From contig RPFO01000104.1 in assembly GCA_009746045.1 (NCBI GenBank), positions 4,968,895-5,013,894 on the forward strand: a DNA stretch of 45,000 nt. The letters run 5' to 3'. The notes under the pieces were generated by a model that was not told the origin of the DNA, did not search any database, and worked only from the letters and a program-made list of their open reading frames with translations. Shown one piece after another: positions 35,501 to 44,382 of this stretch. This stretch comes from Mesostigma viride. Lineage: Eukaryota > Streptophyta > Mesostigmatophyceae > Mesostigmatales > Mesostigmataceae. The position numbers were made by a program, and so were the translations under genes. How positions within the stretch are numbered: position 1 is the stretch's first letter; each line of letters begins with the position of its first letter.

Positions 35501-38500
35501 GGGAGGGGAAGGAGGGGATATCAAAAGGAAAAGGAGAATGCAAGGGCGGGGATGGGGTGTCGCAAGAGATGTGAGAACACAGGGAATGCAGATATCAAGG
35601 AGGCGAAGGGGAGCACGCAAGGAAAGAATTAGAAACTAGGAGATTGAATAAGAGGTTTGAAAATGGAACGGTGAGCAGCGAATCACTTTTTGCTGTGGAG
35701 TAAGCAACGTCGTGCATACCTTGTTCTGTATGGGCTTGGGAGTCAGGATAAGAGGTATCTTCATCCGTATTGTGGAAAAAAAAGGAGGCTGGCAACTCGC
35801 CTTGGCACGCTTTCTTATCTCATCAGCTTTGTTCAAGGGAGGGGCAATCAACGAAAAGCAAAACAGCAGGTCACCTGCGACTCGATCATCTGGCGCAGCA
35901 CCATGCGCGGCGCGGACACAAAGTCATCGCCCAGGTCTGCCTCGGCCACGGCCGCGTTGACGGCGGCCTCTCCGGTGGACTGCAGGCCAACCACCGCGCA
36001 CATGCCCTCGTCAAGGGCCTCGAGGATCATCTTGGCAAGAGCTGGTGACATGTGGCGGCGAAACAGGGAGGTTGTGGTGCGCATGCATCAGTATACGTCA
36101 GAATATACGTCAGAATATGAATGGAGGTAGAAGATTGAAATGTGACGGTCGCGCAGAGTTGAGGTAGAAGATTGAAAGGTAGGGAGCCGGACATAACGGC
36201 AGGCTGAGACATCAACCGATGGTGTGTACAGATGACTAGGAAAGCACAAGAGGACTGGAGGAATGAAATAGGGTATGAAAACAGTGGTGAGCAACTACGA
36301 ACGGCAACGTGCTGGGAAGGTATGGACCTTGGGGGTGACATGCTCCTAAATAGGGCTGTGACCGAGGGTGACCACACGGAACAAGTGGTGTGCTGGCAAG
36401 GGATGCAGCGGTAGCCGCGCCTGCCAACTTCAAACAAGGGCAGACAGCCGCAGCAGGACATGTGTGGGTAGTGTAGTGGGGAGGGTCAAGGGCCGGCGGG
36501 TCGTGCGCTATATCAGCTGGTTGGCAGCTGCACACAACAAGCGCAAAATAGTTGGCGAATTCTGGCCTCGGGGGGGCAGTCAGTCACACTGGGTGGGACT
36601 CAGCCTGAGCTCCTCACGGGGGTATTCTAGCAGGGGGCATTATAGCACCCCCTACCCACTCGGCGCTTCTCAGCACATACTCAATAGCCTGCCAAGGCAG
36701 CAACTTCTCAATACTTAGCAATTAGCTTCCAATTCTAGAGGCCCCTCACTGGGCATTCTGGGAAAAATATAGCTACTCACTGGGCACTTTGGCAGCGGTG
36801 ATCATCTGGCGGAAGAAGCGCTGGTGCGCCGCCCAGAAGTGGGACAGGTGGAAGCGCTGTGGCACGCCCGAACACGCGTGGACAGGAGAGAGAGCGGCGG
36901 TACAGCAGAAGAACGCACACATACATAGACCGACGAAATGAGCTGATTTCAGGACACAGCAGAGGTACATTTAGGGTGTGCAGCAGGATGACAACCATTG
37001 AGGTTGTGAGAAAAGAATGGCAGCATCAACCCCGCTGTGGGGAAAAAAGAGTCAACCATGCACACAGTGGCATGTGGCGGATCTGTGAAAGTACTACCCA
37101 TGCACGGCAGAAGGGCATGGCATCACCATCCTTGATCTTGGCCCCCATGCCTTATCCCCTTGGCGTTATCCCCCCCTTATCCTCACCCACCCTAACCGCC
37201 TGCTTTCCCGGTGGTTTTCCCAAAAGAAACATAGCGCAGACATGGCGGGAAATAGACGCATGGCTCTGCCGTTGGCTGCCAGCAGCTTGTTTCTATACAG
37301 CCGCCAAGGAAGCTAGGGGACGTACCATCCTTCGCCATCTCTTGTAAGGGAGATGGGGGGCATACCTTCCTTTGGTGTGTCTTCTCGTAGCCGAACTTGG
37401 CGGCCTGGAAGCGTCGGTGCAGCACGCCCACCTGCGCAAAGATGTGATAGAGAAGGTGCCAGAACTCGGCCGCGCGGTCGTACCTGGCAAGCAAGGGCGA
37501 GGGCAAGGGGCAAGGGCAGGGGCAAGGGGCAAGGGCAAGGGCAAGGGCAAGGGCAAGGGCAAGGGCAAGGGCAAGGGCAAGGGCAAGGGCAAGGGCAAGG
37601 GCAAGGGCAAGGGCAAGGGCAAGGGCAAGGGCAAGGGCAAGGGCAAGGGCAAGGGCAAGGGCAAGGGCAAGGGCAAGGGCAAGGGCAAGGGCAAGGGCAA
37701 GGGCAAGGGCAAGGGCAAGGGCAAGGGCAAGGGCAAGGGCAAGGGCAAGGGCAAGGGCAAGGGCAAGGGCAAGGGCAAGGGCAGGGGCAAGGGCAAGGGC
37801 AGGGGCAAGGGCAAGGGCAGGGGCAGGGGCAAGGGCAAAAGGCACAGGAAGCGGGAAGCAGGTGAGGGAGGGAGTCTTAGGGAACAGGGTTTTCTAGCAC
37901 TGTAGGGGCGGGCAGAACAACCAACAGGGGATGCATGCGGCAACGGATAGGGAACGCATGCAGCAACTAAAATGGGCACAGGCACAGGAAGAAGGCGAGG
38001 GGGGGAGTGTACTTGAGGGAGAGAGCATAAGGGGACGCACAGGGCGCATGCAGGGCGCACACAGTTGTGGGGCATGGGCATAGGGCGCACTCGGTGCTTC
38101 TGTGGGATATCAGCTGCAGGACTGCGTGGCCATAGTGTCCTCAGCACTGCACCCCAGAGCAAATCAGCCATAACAACAATTTGCGTACTGGCAATTTGAT
38201 TCGGGCGGGCACGACAGAACGGAAACGCGGGTGCAGAAACAGACCACAGCTCAAGGGAACACGCTGGTTGCTGGACCATTGTGGCAGAATCAGCCCGGCA
38301 CGCTTGCTCATGCATGCATGCATGCATGCATGCATGCATGCATGCATGCGCAGGAAGCCAAATGGGATCCCTTTCGAAATAAAAAAATTCTCGTCAGGTG
38401 GCTGCATAAAACCAGAGCCTGTAGTCGCTATGGTATCAAAAACGGTGGCACGGGGAGGGGGGGGGGAGACCGAGGTGGGTGGAAAGGTCGATGAGAAAAA

Positions 38501-41500
38501 AAAGCCAGGGATAGCGGCGATAGAGAAAGGAACATAGGAATACTAAAAATTCAACAAAGTACTCACATGGTGGCATACTGCTTATCAACACCGCACTTGC
38601 ATGGAGCCGTACTGCTTGTCGAGACACCGCATGGTGGCGGATTCCCATTGGTCCAACACTCACATGGTGGCGTACTGCTCGTCAATGGTGAGGTGCAGCA
38701 GCTCAAACTCGGCGCCCTCGTAGGAGAGCGTGCGGCACACGTAGGATCCGGTGGCCTTGAGGCCCATCGCGACCAGCTCCATCGCGCCCAGGCCCGCGCC
38801 ATAAATAGTATTGCTGCACAAGGAGAAGGAAAGCCGATGGGAAGGAAAGGGTGAAAGGGGTTAAGAGACGGGGAAAGCAGGAAAAGGGGAGGAGAAAGGG
38901 GAGGAGAAAGGGGAGGGGAAAGGGGAGGTTGGGGAGGAAGGGGAGGAGAAAAAGGAGGAGAAAGGGGAGGAGAAAGGGGAGGAGAAAGGGGAGGAGAAAG
39001 GGGAGGAGAAAGGGGAGGAGAAAGGGGAGGAGAAAGGGGAGGAGAAAGGGGAGGAGAAAGGGGAGGAGAAAGGGGAGAAAGGGGGAGAGAGGGGGTGAAA
39101 AGGGAGGAAAGAGAGGGGGTGGACAAGAGGGGAGAAAATTGGGGGGGGAAGGAAGGGAAGGGCAGAAATGGTGGTGGGAAAGGGGAGGCGGTGTTGATTA
39201 CTATGCACGTGCTCAACACAAGGTCAGGAGGAAAAGAGGTAGCATTGGTGCAGGCCTAAACCTTACCCTGGACAGTAAACACCCAAGGCCAGACAAAGGA
39301 TGAGAAAAGGGCAATTGTGGGATACCATGCAAATCAGTTACTTCAAACTTACATCACCATTCCAGTGCAGGAGAAACCATGTATACTCGCTACAAGCAAA
39401 GCTCTTAAAACTTATTCGTGATTAAACCATCTATTTTCCTTTTACTCAAGAGGAACATGCCGACAGAGGGAAACCGTGTGTGCCCACTATCATCAAACCT
39501 GCCCAAACATAAATTTGTAATGTAATCAATCACTTCTTTTTACTCACAGGAACGTGCCGAATAACTGCCGCTGCATGGGTATCCGTGCGTGCCCACTATC
39601 CATGAACCTGCCCAAACATGGATGAAATTAATCACTTGTACTGAAATCAATCACCCTCTTTTACTCACAGGAACGTGCCGACGCATGGGAATCCGTGCGT
39701 GCCGAGCCGCACCATGTAGGCCATGTCTCGCGGCTCCGACGCGCCGGTGGCCGACACGTACAGCACCTTGGCGTCCGGGTTGACGCGCTGCAGGTAGTCC
39801 ACCGCCTGCGCGGTCTTGGTGGACGAGTGGAGCGTGTCGGCGCGGGTCGACAGGTTCTTGGCCTTGTGGCACTCTGCGGAGATACCAGGCAGGCGACTAG
39901 CAGGGCAATAGGGTTGTGGGAACCCTAGACAGGTTCTTGGCCCTGTGGTAGTCTGCAAAGGTTAAGACAGGCACGCAAGTGAGACTACACTGTCGTGAAA
40001 CTGGCGCCCTGACAATTCCTACGCCCTAGACAGGATTTTGGCATTGTGGCACTCTGGGGAGGGACAAGCGAGTGAGGTGGGAGAGCAGCAGGGCGATGGG
40101 ATGTGAGGACCCTACACATGTCCTTGGCATCGTGGCACTCTGCATGTCAGCAGGCGGCATGAAGGGCAATTAATAACGTCACATGCTTTTGAATTTAACT
40201 AATAAAGGGCAGTAGGGTGTCAGAACCCTCCACCTTAAACCCTGACCCTAAACCATACACCGCTCATCCTAGACAGTTTCTTGGCCTCGTGGCATTCTTC
40301 ACGGAGGCAGGACATGAGCAGGGCATCAAGGCAGCTCAACCGGCATTGCAAAAACTTCGGATGGATGACCAGCTTCTCATGCGATGGGATGCCATGAATG
40401 ACAACGAGCGTGACCTTACACATAAGCCACACATTCAAGTGCCCTTGAGCATGGAGACAGGCGTGAGAGAGGCTTGGGAGGGAGACGTAACATGCACTTG
40501 CTAGTTGGCCGGCATGAGCCAAGTGGCAGTCGCAGCATGTGGGTTTCAGAGATTTGGTCACGCATGGTACACTATGCAAGCACCATACAGGAACAAATAC
40601 CTTGATAACTGGCTGAACCAGGACCACTTATCAAAACTTTGCGGCATGTGTATTGATACCTTCCATATTTAACAAGAAAGAGAAAGAAGAAAAATTAAAT
40701 CCGTGCTGGCTGGTCTGCCTCAATAATAACAGAACATACTCGGTGCCCAGGAGTGGCCAGAAGACATCAGATACAAGCAAACACACAACATGCGAATCCT
40801 TGTCCGTTAGGACGGCGCACTTTTAAGGCAAAATATCAGGAGACTATCTAGACTGGCACGTTGACTGATGGTGATTTCATGTCCGTAAATGGGCTGCGGT
40901 GTAAAAACCACTGCGAAAAACTCATGCCAAAATGTATAAGAAGCAAACAGAGTACGGTGACGCCACACCGTCCACCCACCGTCCAGGACGATGAGGGGCC
41001 CCAGCGGGTCCTTCTTCAGCCAGTGGAGGATGTGTACCAGCCGCTGGCCAGGGATAAAGGGGGAGCCCCGCTTGGCACCCTTGGAGCCGTGCACCAGCAA
41101 GCTGTAGGTGCAGAACTGTGGGCGGGGTAGGGAGAATACCGCGAGGTTGCGTGCATTATTAGCAAGCGATAGAAAAGGCCCGCACTGAGAGAGCTGCTCC
41201 GTGATCAAGGAAGCATGCCTCCCATAATGTGATAACGAGGGAGAGTAGGCTAGTAGCAACAAACGCTCCAACACAACCACCGCCTGTTGAAACTTATACA
41301 AAGACTGCTACAACTAACACAATAGTAAAGCATCTTCAAAAACAAGACAGAACTGGGGTAAACATGTTCTAAAATTTCAAACAGAAAACAGAGAAAGTAG
41401 AGAGAGGAAAAAGTAGGCGTGGCTGGCAAGCGCGGCGAGCGTAGCAAACCTGGCTTAAAAAAAACAAGCGCAGCGAGCGTTGCAAGCCTGGCTAGAAAAA

Positions 41501-44382
41501 CAAGCGTGGCGAGCGTACCAGGACGGCATCGCCCACAGTCCTCTCCAGGCTGCCCTGCGGGATGGTCGCGTTGGGGCTGGGCGGGAAGATGGCGGGCGCG
41601 TGGTCGCGGCACACGTCCGTGATGTCCCGCCCCGCGTCCCACTGCAGGTCGGTCGACACGCTCACCCACATCACGCGCCGCCCGCCCTTGCGCAGGTGGT
41701 CCAGGATGAGGGCCGCCACCTGGCGCCCCTTGCCAACACCTGGGGGGAGTCGTGATGTCATCGGTGAATCAAGATTGTAAATAACCAGTTTCGTTTAAGT
41801 TGCAGGGGGCCAACGGGGCCCAAACAGGGGGGGCAAAGAGGGGGAGGAGTGGGGGCATACATTTCCAAAAATGTCAAAGCGGATGGCCACAGAGGAGCAT
41901 GATAAGGATGTAGCATGCCCACTTTGATCCAATAAAGCACACATGACATGATGCCCGCGTTGATGGGAGTGGATAACCGGTGAATTCGAGCATTGGATCA
42001 GTTGGATCCCGTTGCCTGAGGGGCATATGAGCACATACCAAGAGTAAAGCATATGACCACATATCAAGAGAAAAGGTGGACTTCCTTGGAATTCCCTAGT
42101 GAGGCAGAATGCAACGCACTTGGACAAGACGACATCCGAAGAGCTAGTCCCATCATAGCGTCACAATCGAGCCCTTTGCTACCTTTCGCACATGATTAAA
42201 GTCATCTCTGTATCAAACACTGCCCAATTCCTACCTGCTCCATCCCCCAGGAAGAAACCCGCGCGGAAGGCTGGCTGCCCCGGCTCGCTGGACGCGATGC
42301 GGCGGTTGAAGCGCATGTTGGCGTACACGACCGTCTCCAGCTGGAGCGCTGAGATGCGGCCCGCGTCCACCACATCCTGCGACAGGGGTGAGGATCGAAA
42401 CCGAGGAAGGAGGGGTAGGAAGGGATGGTGGTCAAGATTAAAGGCAGGGCAGGCAAGGGCATGCAGCGCGCGTCCACCACGTCTTGCGTGTATATAGAGG
42501 AATAGGAACTAGAACATGCTGAGATGGGACAGCTATCAAGACTACAAGGGTAAGCGAGGGCGTGCGGCCCGCGTCCACCACATTCTGTGCTGCAACTACG
42601 AAGACATGAGGAAAGGGGGACAGGAAGGGGTCGCGATAGAGATTGGAGGGCTAGGTACCGAGGATAGGGCCATGTCCAGGAGACAATAGGGGCAATAGGA
42701 AGGAAGAAAATAAAAAACTTTAATAGGTTCAAACCAGGGTAAGCAAGGAAATGCAGCGACGTCCACCACTTCCTGCGATAGGAAGGGATAAAGACCAAAA
42801 ATAGAGGGATAGGGAGGATCACACCGTGCCCACGGTACGGTAGGAATAAAAGGGGAAAGCAGGGGCAGGAGGGAATGCACAAGATAGTTTCATGTTCAAG
42901 CCAAGCCAAGCACGGACGCGCAACGGTCATCCGCAACGTCCGGCGAGCATAGCTAATGGATTTACATGATGATACTGATGGCAACAACTAGCCATTATTC
43001 TGATCAGACACTCCGCAAAGGTGAAAACCTTTGCGTTCAGTGCCAGGCCGCGGAAAACGCGGAAAACGCGATCTGCAAATGAATCCGACCGGAATCGAAC
43101 TGGGGACCTCTCGCACCAATTTTGCTGACTATAGGACGGACGTCTCCGGATACCATGGCATCGCCAACTTACACCTACAGTCATCCGCAAAAGTTCTCCT
43201 GTCCGGGGAGTGATGCAAGCCTTTCGGATTTGGTACTAGATAAATCACTCGAGATCTGTGTGTAGGAGTACTACACACGTGTCTGCACGCGAGACAACTA
43301 GCCATTATGTACACAGCAGGGCTGGGCAGCAAATAATCCACATCCATATTCAAGAGTGATTGGCAACAAATTACTCCTACAAATATCATGCAGGACTGGC
43401 AACCATACAATGATCAATTGAACAAATCCACAAGAGAGAGACGGACATGCCTGGACTAGGACATGGGTTAACCTGATGATACTGATGACAACAACTAGCC
43501 ATGATGTACACAGCAGATCTGGGCAGCAAATGATCCATATCCATAATCAAGAGTGATTGACAACAAATTACTCCTACAAATAATCTGCAGGACTGGCAAC
43601 CATACAATCATCAATTGAACGAATCCACAACAGGGAAACGGACATGCCTGGACTAGGAACAAGCATCCTACATCTTGCAAGCCAGGCAGGCTAGTCCCTG
43701 CAGTAGTACTGATTACCTGCTCTCACTTCAAGAACAGAGTTGTGATGCAAGAAGTATGCCATTGTATAGATTTCAGTAATCGGCGAATCGCGAAAGATAG
43801 TGAAAATAAGAATGCCAACTAAACAAGTAGTTAGAAGAAAACTCAGAAAAAGAGCCGACTACGTGCTGAAGTAGTTTCCAGGCGAGGGAACAATACCTGA
43901 ATTTTGTGGTCAAACGTGGGATCGGGCACTTCGACCTGCTGCAGGGTCGCTGTCTCAACGACAGGAGAAGCGTGTGCAGGACCCGGCACTTTTTTCGGCA
44001 TGTAGGATGCATAAAGCTCCACCTCATCCTCGCCTGAGCACAATGTAGGCATGAAAAAAAAAACTCGAGTGAGAATTCGCGCATAATTAATCGATCTCCA
44101 TGCAATGGCGAAAAAAGAAATTCGCACAGGTGCGAGCAAGGGGATTAGGTACTGACCAGCAACGGCAGCATCTTCTACCGCATCGCGGCCTTCCCTTGCG
44201 TGTGCGCCATCCTGCGCTTGTGTGCGCTCCTTGTGCGCACCAGCATGTGCGAAGGCTGACGGATGCATAAACGGGAGCGTTGCAAAATTTTCTTCGATGC
44301 CATTATAGGCATCTTCATTCCCGTCGCTATCTCCGCCTCCAAAGACATTATCCGAATCCTGGTCGCTCTCCCAGAATGACAT
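19349..44382 (-). CDS. Strawberry Notch / FORGETTER1-type SF2 helicase-like protein with PHD finger, 30 exons, 1,695 aa
   Basis: The gene was rebuilt by following family motifs across GT-AG junctions. The exons sum to 5,088 nt and every phase closes. In order the protein has a family-specific N-terminal region with PVVETATL near residue 98, Walker A (GDGAGVGKGR, about 162-172), the DECH box (about 286-290), and SATGASEP (about 328). Next come GLQSTGEA (about 487), a Tudor-like segment, a PHD finger (about 864-905) and an acidic tract (990-1025). Motif V ([14 protein letters not shown]) follows near 1220, then motif VI (QFGRSHR, 1261-1267) and a long conserved C-terminal domain. Plant FORGETTER1 has the same layout with PHD between the lobes and works with chromatin remodellers in stress memory; animal SBNO proteins act in Notch and other transcription programmes. 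A nuclear chromatin role is inferred. The start is the MSFWESDQD methionine; another in-frame ATG lies 39 nt upstream. No TGTAA signal was found below the stop. Confidence 0.92.
20474..20942 (-). repeat. Duplicated acceptor and donor borders of SBNO exon 29
   Basis: Real acceptor border 20759-20825 (ending TGGTGTTGTGTG) is copied at 20877-20942. Real donor border 20670-20712 is copied, decayed, at 20474-20516. A middle piece with CATCCGTCTCGGTGC is copied at 20590-20615. None of the copies can replace the exon in frame. Confidence 0.8.
23395..23522. repeat. GT and GA microsatellites in SBNO intron 25
   Basis: (GT)n at 23398-23418 and (GA)n at 23442-23522 on plus, thus CA then CT runs in the transcript, beginning about 27 nt upstream of the exon 26 acceptor at 23368. 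Confidence 0.93.
24461..25121 (-). mobile_element. Short retroelement in partial-dimer form, 15-bp TSD (intron 24)
   Basis: Two direct copies of about 260 bp (24465-24722 and 24861-25121) flank a 138-bp linker. The whole block is bounded by AGCGGAATACAGTAG (24446-24460) and AGCGGAATACAATAG (25122-25136), so it inserted as one unit. On the minus strand the 3' end is constant (TGCCTGATCAGAA) and the 5' end is variable, as in a 5'-truncated retroelement. A B-box-like AGTTCGATTCC lies in each copy. There is no reverse transcriptase. It could be a tRNA-related SINE or a non-autonomous Penelope-like element. Confidence 0.75.
25655..25830. repeat. 10-bp minisatellite in SBNO intron 23
   Basis: About 17 copies of GATTAGCACT with GATCAGCACT, GACTAGCACT and CATGAGCACT variants in a higher-order order. 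Confidence 0.92.
27330..27349 (-). other. 20-nt microexon 21 encoding AFDINN(K)
   Basis: The acceptor is TTGAAG and the donor is GTAGGT. It follows exon 20 (phase 0) and precedes exon 22 (phase 2), restoring FDINNKYG, the counterpart of the N-K-YG block in other family members. The acceptor is preceded by CCACCTTTTCTGGG, an adequate pyrimidine tract. Confidence 0.8.
28217..28662. repeat. Heptamer satellite (TTGGTGG)n in SBNO intron 19
   Basis: About 59 near-perfect TTGGTGG units (28245-28660) after a few TTGTTGG units. The transcript reads CCACCAA. The array starts 29 nt upstream of the exon 20 acceptor at 28188. Confidence 0.96.
29704..29723 (-). other. 20-nt microexon 18 encoding helicase motif VI
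   Basis: On the minus strand an AACAG acceptor is followed by 20 nt coding QFGRSH plus two bases of the next Arg codon, then the donor GTCAGT. It joins exon 17 in phase 0 and exon 19 in phase 2 with no frame error, giving [13 protein letters not shown], the near-invariant motif of the family. Confidence 0.9.
30142..30235 (-). repeat. Duplicated donor border of SBNO exon 17
   Basis: The junction text CCCACCTGGATGGC (real donor at 30223) is repeated at 30177-30193 and, decayed, at 30144-30156. The copies lie downstream of the donor within the intron. Confidence 0.75.
31990..32062. repeat. 17-bp tandem repeat in SBNO intron 14
   Basis: Four copies of CCATGACCAAGGACCCG-like sequence. No coding role. 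Confidence 0.85.
32269..32312 (-). repeat. Duplicated donor of SBNO exon 14
   Basis: ACCTNGTACACCGGCATC occurs at 32271 and 32294 on the plus strand. Both give a GT donor on the minus strand (GTAAGG at 32295 and GTAATG at 32272), 23 nt apart. Confidence 0.85.
32978..35427 (-). other. SBNO exons 11-13: variable insert, Tudor-like segment, PHD finger
   Basis: The exons are 35427-35004, 34425-33913 and 33429-32978. Exon 11 is low-complexity after [19 protein letters not shown]. Exon 12 has a charged helix (about residues 690-720), an [15 protein letters not shown] run, and then [20 protein letters not shown], which resembles the first strands of a Tudor-like barrel. Exon 13 completes that unit and holds the PHD finger: CAVC, CDGC, YHHTC and CPDC give Cys4-His-Cys3, the zinc-binding pattern of a histone-tail reader, with an acidic [10 protein letters not shown] loop. 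A basic and Ser/Arg-rich tail follows. Confidence 0.85.
35875..37483 (-). other. SBNO exons 8-10: linker helices and GLQSTGEA motif
   Basis: The exons are 37483-37366 ([17 protein letters not shown]), 36856-36781 ([20 protein letters not shown]) and 36041-35875 ([20 protein letters not shown], then [18 protein letters not shown]). All three blocks are signatures of the family. Introns 8 and 9 contain no gene. Confidence 0.87.
37495..37843. repeat. Hexamer satellite (AAGGGC)n in SBNO intron 7
   Basis: About 57 AAGGGC units with a few AGGGGC variants near the ends. The transcript reads GCCCTT, which extends to within 12 nt of the exon 8 acceptor at 37483. Confidence 0.96.
38311..38349. repeat. 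(CATG)n palindromic microsatellite
   Basis: About ten ATGC units in intron 7. They are fully self-complementary. Confidence 0.93.
38561..38690 (-). repeat. Duplicated donor border of SBNO exon 7
   Basis: Real border ACTCACATGGTGGCGTACTG (38658 on plus) is copied as ACTCACATGGTGGCATACTG at 38561 and as CTTGCATGGAGCCGTACTG near 38599. Confidence 0.85.
38865..39080. repeat. 12-bp satellite GAGGAGAAAGGG in SBNO intron 6
   Basis: About 15 units; the flanks to 39190 remain purine-rich on plus. The transcript is CT-rich. The array begins about 50 nt upstream of the exon 7 acceptor at 38813. Confidence 0.93.
39442..39710 (-). repeat. Duplicated donor border of SBNO exon 6
   Basis: Real border TACTCACAGGAACGTGCCGA (39663 on plus) is copied at 39541 with the same 20 bases and, decayed, at 39444. 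The flanks GCGTGCCCACTATC also recur, so the period is about 100-120 bp. Confidence 0.87.
39850..40304 (-). repeat. Duplicated acceptor border of SBNO exon 6, five copies
   Basis: Real border GACAGGTTCTTGGCCTTGTG-GCACTCTGC at 39850-39878 is followed by copies at 39928, 40029, 40114 and 40271 on plus, each keeping TTGGC-NNGTGG. All lie upstream in intron 5. Confidence 0.88.
41430..41519 (-). repeat. Tandem copies beside SBNO exon 4 donor
   Basis: CAAGCGTGGCGAGCGTACCA (at the real donor, 41501 on plus) recurs as CAAGCGCAGCGAGCGTTGCA at 41465 and CAAGCGCGGCGAGCGTAGCA near 41428. The period is about 37 bp, all on the intron side. Confidence 0.85.
42364..42778 (-). repeat. Duplicated acceptor border of SBNO exon 3, four copies
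   Basis: Real border GCGTCCACCACATCCTGCGA (42364 on plus) recurs as GCGTCCACCACGTCTTGCGT near 42470, GCGTCCACCACATTCTGTGC at 42571 and GACGTCCACCACTTCCTGCG near 42758. Each copy keeps an ATGC-GC motif from inside the exon on its left, so exon and intron sequence were copied together. Confidence 0.88.
42999..43293 (-). mobile_element. Short retroelement, single copy, perfect 15-bp TSD (intron 2)
   Basis: Same family as 24461-25121: starts TCTGATCAGACACTCCGC, ends GTCTGCACGCGAG on plus. Flanked by ACAACTAGCCATTAT at 42984-42998 and 43294-43308. It holds a B-box-like AGTTCGATTCC and a GTGTGTAG-CTACACAC hairpin near 43260. It lies in the same orientation as the gene. Confidence 0.83.
43294..43662. 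repeat. Tandem duplication, period about 197 bp, in SBNO intron 2
   Basis: ACAACTAGCCAT-ATGTACACAGCAG and the following 170 bp recur at 43491. The target of the retroelement at 42999 is the same motif in a further partial copy, so duplication and insertion occurred in one repeat array. Confidence 0.85.
43897..44382 (-). other. SBNO exons 1-2: acidic N-terminus and family entry motif
   Basis: Exon 1 is 44382-44157 and exon 2 is 44033-43897. Exon 1 is rich in Asp, Glu and Ser ([19 protein letters not shown]). Exon 2 holds [13 protein letters not shown] and [18 protein letters not shown], the stretch that opens the conserved Strawberry Notch region. Intron 1 starts GTCAGT; intron 2 (43896-42377) starts GTATTG and holds a retroelement and tandem duplications. 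Confidence 0.85.

Larger units (their letters stand above)
38664..42376 (-). other. SBNO exons 3-7: first helicase-like lobe
   Basis: The exons are 42376-42235, 41739-41519, 41115-40980, 39873-39669 and 38813-38664. Exon 3 ends inside the Walker A loop and exon 4 completes it (GDGAG / VGKGR). Exon 4 also has [18 protein letters not shown]. Exon 5 has FCTYSLLV and LIVLDG. The Glu codon of DECH is split between exons 5 and 6. Exon 6 has motif III-like [18 protein letters not shown]. Exon 7 has [18 protein letters not shown] and [11 protein letters not shown]. The AAA-type nucleotide pocket looks intact. Confidence 0.88.

Noticed and set aside
37192-38339. Leu/Pro, Ala/Leu and Gly/Lys/Gln repeat frames over the AAGGGC array
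   Set aside because: They are translations of a hexamer satellite inside SBNO intron 7.
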